Of a DNA stretch of 57,007 bases, positions 36,985-46,675 are shown piece by piece. The stretch is from Anaerolineales bacterium. GTDB taxonomy: Bacteria; Chloroflexota; Anaerolineae; Anaerolineales; UBA11579. How positions within the stretch are numbered: the stretch's first letter is position 1; the number at the start of each line of letters is the position of its first letter. The stretch lies in assembly GCA_020059485.1 (NCBI GenBank), contig JAGVCA010000015.1, positions 1 through 57,007 of the forward strand, in the 5' to 3' direction. Made by a program: the position numbers and the translations under genes. The notes under the pieces are model-generated. The model searched no databases, had not been told where the DNA came from, and saw only the letters and a program-made list of their open reading frames with translations.

Positions 36985-38010
36985 ATGGGTGACCGCGGGT
37001 TAAAATTTATGATCGCCGGGTTAGGTTCGATCGGCCGCCGGCATTTGCGCCATCTCAGGGCGCTGGGCCAGAGCGACATATTGCTGTACCGCACCCATCA
37101 GAGCACGCTGCCGAATGATGATCTGGCGGATTTGCCGGTCGAGACCGACCTGGCCTCCGCCCTGGCGCAACGCCCGGATGCCGTGATCGTCTCTAACCCG
37201 ACCGCTCTGCACCTGGAGGTGGCCCTGCCGGCGGCCGAACAGGGCTGCCATATCCTGCTGGAAAAACCAGTTTCACATACCCTGACAGGGCTGGATGATC
37301 TGGCAGCCGCGGCGGCCCGCAGCGGCGCGCGCATCCTGGTCGGGTTCCAGTTCCGTTATCACCCCGGACTGCGGCGGATCGCTGAGATCCTTTCCGCCGG
37401 GACGGTTGGGCGGCCGGTATCGTTCCGGGCGCATTGGGGCGAATATCTGCCGGCCTGGCACCCCTGGGAGGATTACCGCACCAGTTACAGCGCCCGGGAG
37501 GATCTTGGCGGCGGCGTGATCCTGACACTGACCCACCCGATCGATTATTTGCGTTGGCTGTTAGGGCTGGCCGAACAGGTGTGGTCGTTCGCCGGACAGT
37601 ACAGCGACCTGGAGATCGATGTGGTCGATACCGCCGAGATCGGGCTGCGGCTGGCCAACGGTGTTGTCGGCAGCGTACACCTCAATTATGTCCAACGGCC
37701 GCCGCGCCACCAGTTGGAGATCGTGTGCACCGAAGGTACGATCCGCTGGGATAACGCCGCTGCCCTGGAGGTGTACCAGGCAGCCAGCCAGCAGTGGGAG
37801 ACACACCCACTGCCGGAAGGTTTTGAACGCGATGATCTCTTCCGCGCCCAGATGCGCCACTTCCTGCAGGTGGTTTCCGGTGAGCAGGATCCGTTCTGCA
37901 GCCTGGAAGATGGTATCGCAGCGCTGGAACTGGCCCTGGCGGCTCACCGCTCCGCCGAGAGCGGCAGCCTGATCCAACTGAGAGGTGAGCAAGATGAATA
38001 CATTTACTGA
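36985..38010 (+). CDS. Gfo/Idh/MocA-family sugar oxidoreductase
   Basis: NAD(P)-dependent oxidoreductase of 341 residues, acting on a sugar or nucleotide sugar. N-terminal Rossmann domain with MIAGLGSIGRRHL, then VSNPTALHLEVALPAAEQGCHILLEKPVS, where EKP is the family hallmark, split here over strand and loop, followed by the C-terminal alpha/beta domain with GGGVILTLTHPIDYLRWLLG. Members of glycan loci oxidise or epimerise NDP-sugars, but the substrate is not readable. Its 3' end overlaps the methyltransferase gene by 17 bases. Confidence 0.87.
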   Translation: MGDRGLKFMIAGLGSIGRRHLRHLRALGQSDILLYRTHQSTLPNDDLADLPVETDLASALAQRPDAVIVSNPTALHLEVALPAAEQGCHILLEKPVSHTLTGLDDLAAAAARSGARILVGFQFRYHPGLRRIAEILSAGTVGRPVSFRAHWGEYLPAWHPWEDYRTSYSAREDLGGGVILTLTHPIDYLRWLLGLAEQVWSFAGQYSDLEIDVVDTAEIGLRLANGVVGSVHLNYVQRPPRHQLEIVCTEGTIRWDNAAALEVYQAASQQWETHPLPEGFERDDLFRAQMRHFLQVVSGEQDPFCSLEDGIAALELALAAHRSAESGSLIQLRGEQDEYIY

Positions 38011-38971
38011 ATCACGCACCGAATTGGAAGTGATCCCGTGCGCCATCTGTCGGGAGATCACTCCGACGAAGCGGCTGACGGATGTCGGTATGTTTGGCTG
38101 GCCGACGCATGTTTCGATCTGCAAGCAGTGTGGCCTGGTGTTTCTCTCGCCGCGCTGGACGCGGGAACGCTACAATCAGTATTACAGCGAGGAATACGAG
38201 GGTGACTATCGCGAAGACAAGGAAAAGGCGGACGAGACCGAACAGCGCAAGATCCGTCAGGCCTGGCCGCGTCTGGCCAGGTATTTACCGGAAAATCCGC
38301 AGGCGGTGCTGGATATCGGCTGCGGCCTGGGGTGGGCCCTGGCCCACGCCGCCGAACAGATCCCGAACGTGCGGATCGCCGGAATGGAAACCTCGGAAGA
38401 ATCGATCGTTCATTTGCGGGAGGTGATCGGGGCCGAGTTCATCGGGACGGATGTGGACACCGACTGGCATCTCGACCATCAAGGCAGTTTTGATCTGGTA
38501 ATTATGAGGATGGTGGCCGAACACCTTCTTGACCCGGTGGCCGCTTTCAAGAAGGTGCGCTCAGTGCTGAAGGACGATGGTATTTTCTATATCGCCGTCC
38601 CGAATATGCTCAACCCGGACGGCTCGCTGCGGGACTTCTGGTACCGGGTGGTGCATACCTATTATTATGCCAAGCCGACTTTGACTCGAATCCTGCACTT
38701 GGCCGGTCTGGAGCCGGTCGAGATCCGGGAGGAGGAGTTTGAACTGTGGGCGGTTGTCCAGCGGCGGGATAGTTTTGATGATCCCGGCCTGCCTTCGGTA
38801 TACCATCTTCAGCTGCAGGTGCTGCGCCGCTACCAGGCTCGGCGAGCAGTACGGGCGTTCCTGAACCTGTTCAACCCGCGAAAACTGCTGGCGCGCATGC
38901 CAGCCGGCTTGAAAAACCTGATACCAGAATCCATCAAGGAGCGCTTCCGGCGGTTGGTGTACCGGCACTAG
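37994..38971 (+). CDS. Class I methyltransferase with N-terminal zinc-ribbon-like motif
   Basis: SAM-dependent methyltransferase of 325 residues. Residues about 13-50 hold two cysteine pairs (CAIC, then CKQC about 25 residues later), a putative zinc site also seen in sugar C-methyltransferases and related families. Motif I is LDIGCGLGWALA near residue 110, with RMVAEHLLDP as motif III. The C-terminal tail is basic. ATG 37994 with AGAGG 8 bases upstream is favoured. It is the last gene before the gap that holds the sat-cysC promoter. Confidence 0.85.
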   Translation: MNTFTESRTELEVIPCAICREITPTKRLTDVGMFGWPTHVSICKQCGLVFLSPRWTRERYNQYYSEEYEGDYREDKEKADETEQRKIRQAWPRLARYLPENPQAVLDIGCGLGWALAHAAEQIPNVRIAGMETSEESIVHLREVIGAEFIGTDVDTDWHLDHQGSFDLVIMRMVAEHLLDPVAAFKKVRSVLKDDGIFYIAVPNMLNPDGSLRDFWYRVVHTYYYAKPTLTRILHLAGLEPVEIREEEFELWAVVQRRDSFDDPGLPSVYHLQLQVLRRYQARRAVRAFLNLFNPRKLLARMPAGLKNLIPESIKERFRRLVYRH

Positions 38972-38972
38972 C

Positions 38973-38991
38973 GGCAGGCCGCCAGCCTGCC
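38973..38991 (+). other. Stem-loop after the methyltransferase gene
   Basis: A 7-bp perfect stem (GGCAGGC with GCCTGCC, 5-base loop) starts 2 bases after the stop codon. It lacks a T-tract, so it is a weak terminator or an mRNA 3'-end stabiliser. Confidence 0.5.
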
Positions 38992-39007
38992 CGAAGCAGG
39001 GCAATCA

Positions 39008-39016
39008 TGGTATCAT
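39008..39016 (+). promoter_or_regulatory. Possible extended -10 promoter for sat-cysC
   Basis: TGGTATCAT fits an extended -10 (TGn plus TATCAT). No -35 is evident. It lies in the only gap over 100 bases within the downstream half of the locus, about 90 bases before the ATG. Confidence 0.3.
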
Positions 39017-39058
39017 ATGCGGCTGTGTAAACGGCTGAATTAAAAATCTAAATAATAG

Positions 39059-40831
<1,773 letters not shown>

Positions 40832-40843
40832 AGAGTAAATGGA

Positions 40844-40876
40844 CTGCGGGCAGACCGGTCTCCGGTCTGCCCGCAG
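40844..40876 (+). repeat. Perfect 15-bp stem-loop between sat-cysC and the SDR gene
   Basis: Inverted repeat CTGCGGGCAGACCGG / CCGGTCTGCCCGCAG with a 3-base TCT loop, starting 12 bases after the sat-cysC stop and ending 15 bases before the SDR start. It has no T-tract. It could be an mRNA processing or stability element that sets different levels for the two flanking genes, or a factor-dependent terminator. Confidence 0.75.
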
Positions 40877-40891
40877 CGATAGGATCGACGG

Positions 40892-41716
40892 ATGAATCCA
40901 GTAAATGAGATGTTCGATCTGACCGGACGGTCCGCAGTTGTGACCGGCGGTTCTGGCTTGTTGGGCCGGCAGTTCTGCCTGACCCTGGCAGAGGCAGGCT
41001 CGTCTGTGGTGGTTGTGGACATCAATGCCGATGGTGCCGGATCGGTGGCTGCTGAGATCAATGCCAATGGCGGGAAGTCCTTCGCCGCCCCCACCAACAT
41101 TGCCGACCCGGCTTCGGTGGCTGACACGGTGGAACGGACGCTCAAGACCTATGGGCGGCTGGATATCCTGGTCAATAGCGCCGCGCTGGACCCGAAGTTT
41201 GACCCGAACAGTATCGGTGCACAAGGTGCGAATGCCTTTGAAACCTTCCCGCTGGAAGGCTGGCAGCAGGCCCTGGACGTCAACCTGACCGGGATGTTCC
41301 TGTGCTCGCAAGCCGCCGTCAGTCCGATGCTGGAACAGGGCAGGGGGGTGATCGTCAACCTTTGCTCAACTTACGGCCTGGGCGGGCCTGACCAGCGCAT
41401 CTACCAGCGCGAGGGCCAGCCGCCCAAATACAAGCCGGTCACGTACACCGTCACCAAGGCCGGCGTGATCGGGATGACGAAGTACCTGGCGGCCTATTAC
41501 GGCCGACAGGGCATCCGCGTCAACGCCCTGACTCCTGGTGGCGTGTACAACGACCACGATCCTGTGTTCACCGAAGCTTATTCCTACCGGACAATGATGG
41601 GGCGCATGGCCGAACAGCACGAGATGAATGGCGCACTGCTGTTCCTGGCCTCGGATGCCTCCAGTTACATGACCGGCAACAACCTGATCGTGGACGGCGG
41701 CTGGACGGCCTGGTAA
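40892..41716 (+). CDS. Classical SDR oxidoreductase
   Basis: NAD(P)H-dependent short-chain dehydrogenase of 274 residues: TGGSGLLGRQF cofactor motif, VNSAALDP for the NAG-type turn, and the catalytic tyrosine and lysine in YTVTKAG (preceded by VNLCSTYG). C-terminal SDASSYMTGNNLIVDGGW is typical. It lies directly before the NeuA fusion and NeuB genes, so it probably acts on a precursor in the nonulosonate branch, for example a keto-sugar reduction. This is an inference from position. Confidence 0.87.
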   Translation: MNPVNEMFDLTGRSAVVTGGSGLLGRQFCLTLAEAGSSVVVVDINADGAGSVAAEINANGGKSFAAPTNIADPASVADTVERTLKTYGRLDILVNSAALDPKFDPNSIGAQGANAFETFPLEGWQQALDVNLTGMFLCSQAAVSPMLEQGRGVIVNLCSTYGLGGPDQRIYQREGQPPKYKPVTYTVTKAGVIGMTKYLAAYYGRQGIRVNALTPGGVYNDHDPVFTEAYSYRTMMGRMAEQHEMNGALLFLASDASSYMTGNNLIVDGGWTAW

Positions 41717-41730
41717 GGAGGAACGGCAAG

Positions 41731-42966
41731 ATGGCGGCGCAAGCTAGAGCAGAAGTATTGGCAGTGATCCCGGCCCGGGGCGGCTCGAAGAGCATCCCGC
41801 GTAAGAATATTCTTCCATTTGCCGGACATCCGCTGCTGGCCTACAGCATCGCAGCCGCTTTGCAGTCTGACCTGGTGACGCGGACGATCGTTTCGACAGA
41901 TGATGAAGAGATCGCCGCAGTGGCTCGCCGCTACGGGGCCGAGGTGCCTTTCCTGCGCCCTGCCGGGCATGCTCAGGATGCCACGCCCGACCTGCCGGTG
42001 TTCGTCCATGCCCTCGAGTGGCTGGCCGAACAAGAAGGCTACCGGCCGGAATTGGTCGTGCAGCTGCGCCCGACCACCCCGGTGCGCCCGCCCGGCTGCG
42101 TTGATGATGGTATTCGCCGGTTGCTCGACCGGCCGGAGGCCGATTCCCTGCGGGCGGTGGTACCCTCGGGACAAAACCCGCACAAGATGTGGTGGATCGA
42201 GCCGGATGAGATTATGACGCCGCTCCTGGGGGTAGAAGGGTTGGCGGAGCCATATAATGCCCCGCGCCAGGAACTCCCGCCGACCTACTGGCAGACCGGT
42301 CACCTGGACATCACCCGCCCGACCACAGTGCTGGAGAAAGGTTCGATGACAGGCGGGAAGGTGCTGTCACTGGTCCTCGATCCGCGTTATACGGTGGATA
42401 TTGATACCCAAAACGATTGGGAAAAGGCCGAATGGCTCCTCCGGTATGGCGGACTGCCGGTGGTCGCCCCCGAACAGCGGGCCTACAGCTTACCGGAGAA
42501 GATCGACCTGGTCGTTTTCGATTTTGACGGCGTCTTCACCGACAACCGGGTGTGGGTCGATCAGAACGGTGTCGAGCAGGTGGCTGCCAGCCGGGGAGAC
42601 GGGATGGGGATCTCCCTTCTGCAGCAAGCCGGTTACCAGGCGGTGGTGCTTTCTACCGAGACCAATCCCGTTGTGACCGCCCGCTGCCGTAAGATGGGGC
42701 TGCCGGTGTATCAGGGTGTGGCTGAAAAAGGCGAGGTGCTCTCAACCCTGCTGACCGAGCGCGGCATCCCCGGCGCGCATGTGGTCTATGTCGGCAATGA
42801 TGTCAACGACCTGCCGTGCTTCCCGCTGGTGGGTTGCGCGGTAGCGGTGGCCGACGCCCATCCCGAGGCATTGGCCCGAGCTGATCTGGTATTGTTGTCC
42901 AAAGGCGGGTATGGCGCGGTGCGCGAACTGTGTGACCTGATCATTAGCAGTGACAAGGAGAAATAA
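41731..42966 (+). CDS. neuA: CMP-nonulosonate synthetase fused to KdsC-like phosphatase
   Basis: Two-domain enzyme of 411 residues. Residues about 1-235 are acylneuraminate cytidylyltransferase: IPARGGSKSIPRKNI is the CMP-sugar synthetase signature, then RPTTPVRPPG and DIDTQNDW. Residues about 255-411 are a KdsC/Neu-9-P phosphatase-type HAD domain: LVVFDFDGVFTDNRV with the nucleophile aspartate, and VGNDVNDLP. Such a fusion would dephosphorylate a 9-phosphate product and then activate it with CTP, implying that the adjacent NeuB works on a phosphorylated hexosamine. AAGGAGG precedes the ATG. Confidence 0.92.
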   Translation: MAAQARAEVLAVIPARGGSKSIPRKNILPFAGHPLLAYSIAAALQSDLVTRTIVSTDDEEIAAVARRYGAEVPFLRPAGHAQDATPDLPVFVHALEWLAEQEGYRPELVVQLRPTTPVRPPGCVDDGIRRLLDRPEADSLRAVVPSGQNPHKMWWIEPDEIMTPLLGVEGLAEPYNAPRQELPPTYWQTGHLDITRPTTVLEKGSMTGGKVLSLVLDPRYTVDIDTQNDWEKAEWLLRYGGLPVVAPEQRAYSLPEKIDLVVFDFDGVFTDNRVWVDQNGVEQVAASRGDGMGISLLQQAGYQAVVLSTETNPVVTARCRKMGLPVYQGVAEKGEVLSTLLTERGIPGAHVVYVGNDVNDLPCFPLVGCAVAVADAHPEALARADLVLLSKGGYGAVRELCDLIISSDKEK

Positions 42967-42970
42967 TCCG

Positions 42971-43864
42971 ATGAAGCGTGAGATCAAAATTGGCGAAAAG
43001 CTGATCGGCGACGGCCATCCGACCTATATTGTTGGCGAGATCGGCATCAATCACAACGGCGATCTGGAGATCGCCAAGCAGTTGATCGATGTGGCCAAAT
43101 GGGCCGGTGTGGACGCGGTCAAATTCCAGAAGCGCACCCCGGAATTATGTGTGCCGGAAGACCAGAAAGCCAAGATGCGCGAAACACCCTGGGGTTATAT
43201 TTCCTATCTCGAGTACCGTTACAAAGTTGAGTTTGGCCGGGACGAATATCAGGAGATCGACCGTTACTGCCGGGAAAAAGGCCTGGACTGGTTCGCCTCG
43301 CCCTGGGACGAAGAGTCTGTCGATTTCTTGGAGGAATTCTCCCCGATCTGCTACAAGATCGCCTCGGCGTCTCTGACAGACCAGGTGCTGCTGGAACGGG
43401 CCAAAGCAACAGGCCGACCGTTGATACTCTCCACAGGTATGTCCACGGTCGAGGAGATCAAGCAGGCGGTCGCTTACCTGGGTACGGACCACCTGATGCT
43501 GACCCATACCACCAGCGCCTATCCGGTCGAACCGGATGAGCTCAACCTGCGCATGATCCAGACCCTGAAAGAGATGTTCCCGGTGCCGGTGGGCTATTCC
43601 GGACACGAGGTCGGCCTGGTGCCTTCAGCTGTGGCCGTCGCCCTTGGCGCGGACCTGGTCGAGCGGCACATCACCCTGGACCGGGCCTTGTGGGGCAGCG
43701 ACCAGGCCGCTTCGGTTGAACCGGGTGGTTTGAGCCGGCTGGTGAAGTATATCCGCGCCACCGAAGCCGCCCTGGGGACCGGCGAAAAGATGATCTACGA
43801 AAGCGAACTGCCTTCGCTTTCCAAGCTGCGCCGCAGCAACTGGCAGACCCCGCCTTCAAAATAG
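42971..43864 (+). CDS. neuB: Short NeuB-family nonulosonate synthase without SAF domain
   Basis: Condenses phosphoenolpyruvate with a hexosamine or its 6-phosphate. The TIM barrel is complete (YIVGEIGINHNGDL, FQKRTPE, ASPWDEESVDFL, STGMST, HTTSAYP, GYSGHE, VERHITLDRALWGSDQAAS), but the protein stops at 297 residues, with no C-terminal antifreeze-like domain. In usual NeuB that domain caps the partner's active site. The gene ends cleanly with a stop; no remnant of an SAF sequence is visible in the 37 bases before the next gene. Next to the NeuA-phosphatase fusion, a sialic-acid-9-phosphate-type synthase is the best guess. Confidence 0.9.
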   Translation: MKREIKIGEKLIGDGHPTYIVGEIGINHNGDLEIAKQLIDVAKWAGVDAVKFQKRTPELCVPEDQKAKMRETPWGYISYLEYRYKVEFGRDEYQEIDRYCREKGLDWFASPWDEESVDFLEEFSPICYKIASASLTDQVLLERAKATGRPLILSTGMSTVEEIKQAVAYLGTDHLMLTHTTSAYPVEPDELNLRMIQTLKEMFPVPVGYSGHEVGLVPSAVAVALGADLVERHITLDRALWGSDQAASVEPGGLSRLVKYIRATEAALGTGEKMIYESELPSLSKLRRSNWQTPPSK

Positions 43865-43901
43865 CCGGCTACTGGCCAAGACCGGGGCAGCCTGATCGAG
43901 C

Positions 43902-45515
43902 ATGATGCTGAGAGATTTTAAGACCCGTTGGGATAAATGGACCAATGCCTTCAGGCTGAGAAGCCTGACCCGGCAGGTCGCCAACGCGTCGACGAAAACC
44001 GGTGCCGGCACAGCGGTGGTCTTTAATGCCAGCACCCGGCTGGGCAACCTCAGCCTGAATGCCGCTTATTCCCTCTTGATCTCATGGGGCTTGCGTCTGG
44101 AAGGGTGGCGGGTGATCCATTTTGTCTGCCAGGCGGGGATGAGCCGATGCCTGTTGGGCAGTTCGCAGGACGACCACACCAAAGCGCCACCGTGCCAAAG
44201 CTGCACCGCTCTCTCTACCCGGATGTACGCTGGCGGTGAGGTGGTTGGGTACCACTTCCAACATGATGAGGCGCTGGCCGGTGCACTGCAGGGGCTTACC
44301 ACTGCCGAATTGTCCTCATTCGAACATGACGACCTGCCGCTGGGAGCGCTGGTCTTGCCATCCATCCGCTGGCGGATGCGCCGCCATCACCTGGAGGATG
44401 ATGAGCCTACCTTGGCCCTGTTCAGGGAGTTCATCCAGTCAGCCCACCGGACGGCGGTCGAGTTCCGATCTGTGCTGGAACGAGAACAGCCCGATCTGGT
44501 GCTGGTCTTCAATGGACAGATGTTCCCCGAGGCGGTCGTCAGTTATCTAGCCCGCCAGGGCGGCATCCGCACCCTGACGCACGAGACCGGCTACCAGCCT
44601 GATACAGTGTACATCACCGCCGAGGATGCCACCGCCCGCAAGATCTACCTGACCGAGGCGGAACGGACTTTGACACCCGCCCAAGATCGGCGGCTGGATG
44701 AGTACCTGGAGCAGCGCTTCCAGGGGAGTTTCAGCATGGGGGGGATCCAATTCTGGCAGGAGATCAAAGGACTGCCCCCGGCGGTCGAGGGAAAACTTTC
44801 CTACTTTGAGCGGGTGGTTCCGATCTTCACCAATGTGATCTTTGATACCAGCCAGGCGCACGCCAACCGGGTCTATCCGCATATGTTTGCCTGGCTGGAT
44901 GACACGCTGGAACTTGTCCGGCAGCACCCTGAGACGCTCTTCATCCTGCGGGCGCACCCGGACGAACTCAGGCCGAACTCGCGCAAGCAAAGCCGCGAGA
45001 CTGTGCGCGGCTGGGTCGAGCGCACGGGCGCAGACAGTCTTCCGAACCTGGTATATATCGACTCACTGGAATTTGTCAGTTCCTATGACCTGATCGCCAG
45101 GGCCAGTTTCGTGCTGGCCTATAATTCATCCGTCGCCCTGGAAGCCGTCATGCTCGGCAAGCCGGCGGTGTGCGCCGGCTGGGCCTGGTATGCCGAGTAC
45201 AACATCGTCACCAGCCCAGCCACACCGGAAGATTATCGTCAGGCGGTTCGCGGCCTGCTCTCGGCTGGCGAGGCCCACCTCCCGGAAGAGAATCGCCGCC
45301 TGGCTCGCAGCCTGGTGTATTACCAGAATTTCCGCGCCTCGCTGCCCTTTGGGCATTACCTTGAACCGCACGCCATCCGCGGTTATGTACGTCTGCTGCC
45401 TTTCGATGTCCAGCAACTTTCTCCGCAGCAAGATGATGCGATACAATCAATCCTGAACGGTATCCGCGATCAGGCCACCGTATTTACCTTGCCGGAGGAG
45501 TATTATGACAACTGA
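43902..45515 (+). CDS. Capsule-type GT-B transferase with cysteine-rich segment
   Basis: Protein of 537 residues from glycan loci. An N-terminal Cys-rich block at about residues 75-100 (CQAGMSRCLLG, then PPCQSC) recurs in a group of capsular polysaccharide biosynthesis proteins. The C-terminal half has FILRAHPDELRP and VLAYNSSVALEAVMLGKPAVCAG, the GT-B donor-site pattern also seen at 24839 and 34505. Possible role: transfer of the CMP-nonulosonate or another sugar. It overlaps the next gene by 11 bases. ATG 43905 is an alternative start. Confidence 0.72.
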   Translation: MMLRDFKTRWDKWTNAFRLRSLTRQVANASTKTGAGTAVVFNASTRLGNLSLNAAYSLLISWGLRLEGWRVIHFVCQAGMSRCLLGSSQDDHTKAPPCQSCTALSTRMYAGGEVVGYHFQHDEALAGALQGLTTAELSSFEHDDLPLGALVLPSIRWRMRRHHLEDDEPTLALFREFIQSAHRTAVEFRSVLEREQPDLVLVFNGQMFPEAVVSYLARQGGIRTLTHETGYQPDTVYITAEDATARKIYLTEAERTLTPAQDRRLDEYLEQRFQGSFSMGGIQFWQEIKGLPPAVEGKLSYFERVVPIFTNVIFDTSQAHANRVYPHMFAWLDDTLELVRQHPETLFILRAHPDELRPNSRKQSRETVRGWVERTGADSLPNLVYIDSLEFVSSYDLIARASFVLAYNSSVALEAVMLGKPAVCAGWAWYAEYNIVTSPATPEDYRQAVRGLLSAGEAHLPEENRRLARSLVYYQNFRASLPFGHYLEPHAIRGYVRLLPFDVQQLSPQQDDAIQSILNGIRDQATVFTLPEEYYDN

Positions 45516-46422
45516 AGACCGGTTAGAGATCCTGTCGACCGATCTGCTGGATGAGCAGCGAGAGATCGTGCTGGAGTTGAAGCAGATCGCCAAATTGATG
45601 CTGAGGGAGTTTGGCTGGCATTATCTGCTTGATCTGGCCTGGATCATCTCGCATCTGGACCTGGACCGGCTCGAGACGGCGATGGATGCCGGTGCGGGCC
45701 TGGGGGTCATGCAGTGGTATCTGGCCACCAAAGGGATCGATGTGCTCAGCGTGGACCGGATGGACCGGTCGCACCTGCCGGTTCACTTCCGCAAACGCTT
45801 TAAGCTGCAGGGTTTACGCCCGCAGGATCTGGCTCCCGGCAGTGCCACTTTTAGCAGTGTTCTCAGCAGTCCCGGCAGTTTCAGCAAGAAGATCAAGCGC
45901 GTGGGACACGACCAGCTCAGCCAGTTACGGCGAACGGCGATCGATCCAAGCTTTGGCACGGTCACCTTCTACCACCAGGACCTGCAGCACATGCCCGAAC
46001 TGCCAGATAATATCTTCGATACGATCGTGGCAGTCTCTGCATTGGAGCATAATCCACCGGAAACCTTGCCGGCGGTGGTAGACGAACTGATGAGGGTGCT
46101 CAAGCCGGGAGGTAAGCTGGTGGCGACCCTCTCCACGATGGGGGATGAGGATGGGTACCACGAACCATCCGCCGGCTGGACGTATTCCGAGGCCAGTATG
46201 AAGCGGATCTTCGGTCTGGATGCCAGTGTCACCACAAATTACGGCGAGTATGCCCGTTTGTTTGAGCAGCTCAGGAATTCCGAGGAACTGCAGCAGGGCC
46301 TGGCTCGGTTCTATTACCGCTCGGGAGACAACGGGATGCCGTGGGGCGTGTGGGATCCGCAATACGTCCCGATCGGAGTCTGCAAGGTCAAACCGGCCCA
46401 AGCACCGGCGCAGGAGGAGTAA
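45505..46422 (+). CDS. SAM-dependent methyltransferase
   Basis: Protein of 305 residues with a class I methyltransferase core: AMDAGAGLGVMQWYL as motif I near residue 55, VLSVDRMD as the acidic strand end, a long insertion (about residues 95-150), then VAVSALEHNPPETLP and LKPGGKLVATLS. GGAGG is directly upstream of the ATG. It is the first gene of the coupled run that contains the carrier protein and the aa:CP ligase. Substrate unknown; it could methylate the sugar or the aminoacyl group. Confidence 0.84.
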   Translation: MTTEDRLEILSTDLLDEQREIVLELKQIAKLMLREFGWHYLLDLAWIISHLDLDRLETAMDAGAGLGVMQWYLATKGIDVLSVDRMDRSHLPVHFRKRFKLQGLRPQDLAPGSATFSSVLSSPGSFSKKIKRVGHDQLSQLRRTAIDPSFGTVTFYHQDLQHMPELPDNIFDTIVAVSALEHNPPETLPAVVDELMRVLKPGGKLVATLSTMGDEDGYHEPSAGWTYSEASMKRIFGLDASVTTNYGEYARLFEQLRNSEELQQGLARFYYRSGDNGMPWGVWDPQYVPIGVCKVKPAQAPAQEE

Positions 46423-46426
46423 GATC

Positions 46427-46675
46427 ATGGAGACACACGAAACCCTTACCGATCGGGTACAGCATGTACTGGCGGATGCGCTGCGCGTGCCCCGGGAAGA
46501 GATCGGCCCGACGACCGAATTCGGTGATCTGCCGCAATGGGACTCGATGGGTCATATGGAGGTGATGGTCTCGCTGGAAAAGGCCTTCCAGGTCGAGATC
46601 ACTGCCGAGACGATCACTGAACTGGTCAGCATCCCTGCGATCTGTGCGCATCTTGAGGCCCGCGATGGCGCATAA
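46427..46675 (+). CDS. Carrier protein (ACP-like) of the aminoacyl cassette
   Basis: Carrier protein of 82 residues with the phosphopantetheine serine Ser40 in QWDSMGHMEVM, the D-S-M/L motif, and typical ACP helices around it. AGGAGGAG lies 7 bases before the ATG at 46427; the longer frame from 46220 is a shadow of the methyltransferase. The 3' end overlaps the next gene by 11 bases. Its neighbour encodes an amino acid:carrier-protein ligase, so the natural load is probably an amino acid rather than a fatty acid. Confidence 0.9.
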   Translation: METHETLTDRVQHVLADALRVPREEIGPTTEFGDLPQWDSMGHMEVMVSLEKAFQVEITAETITELVSIPAICAHLEARDGA

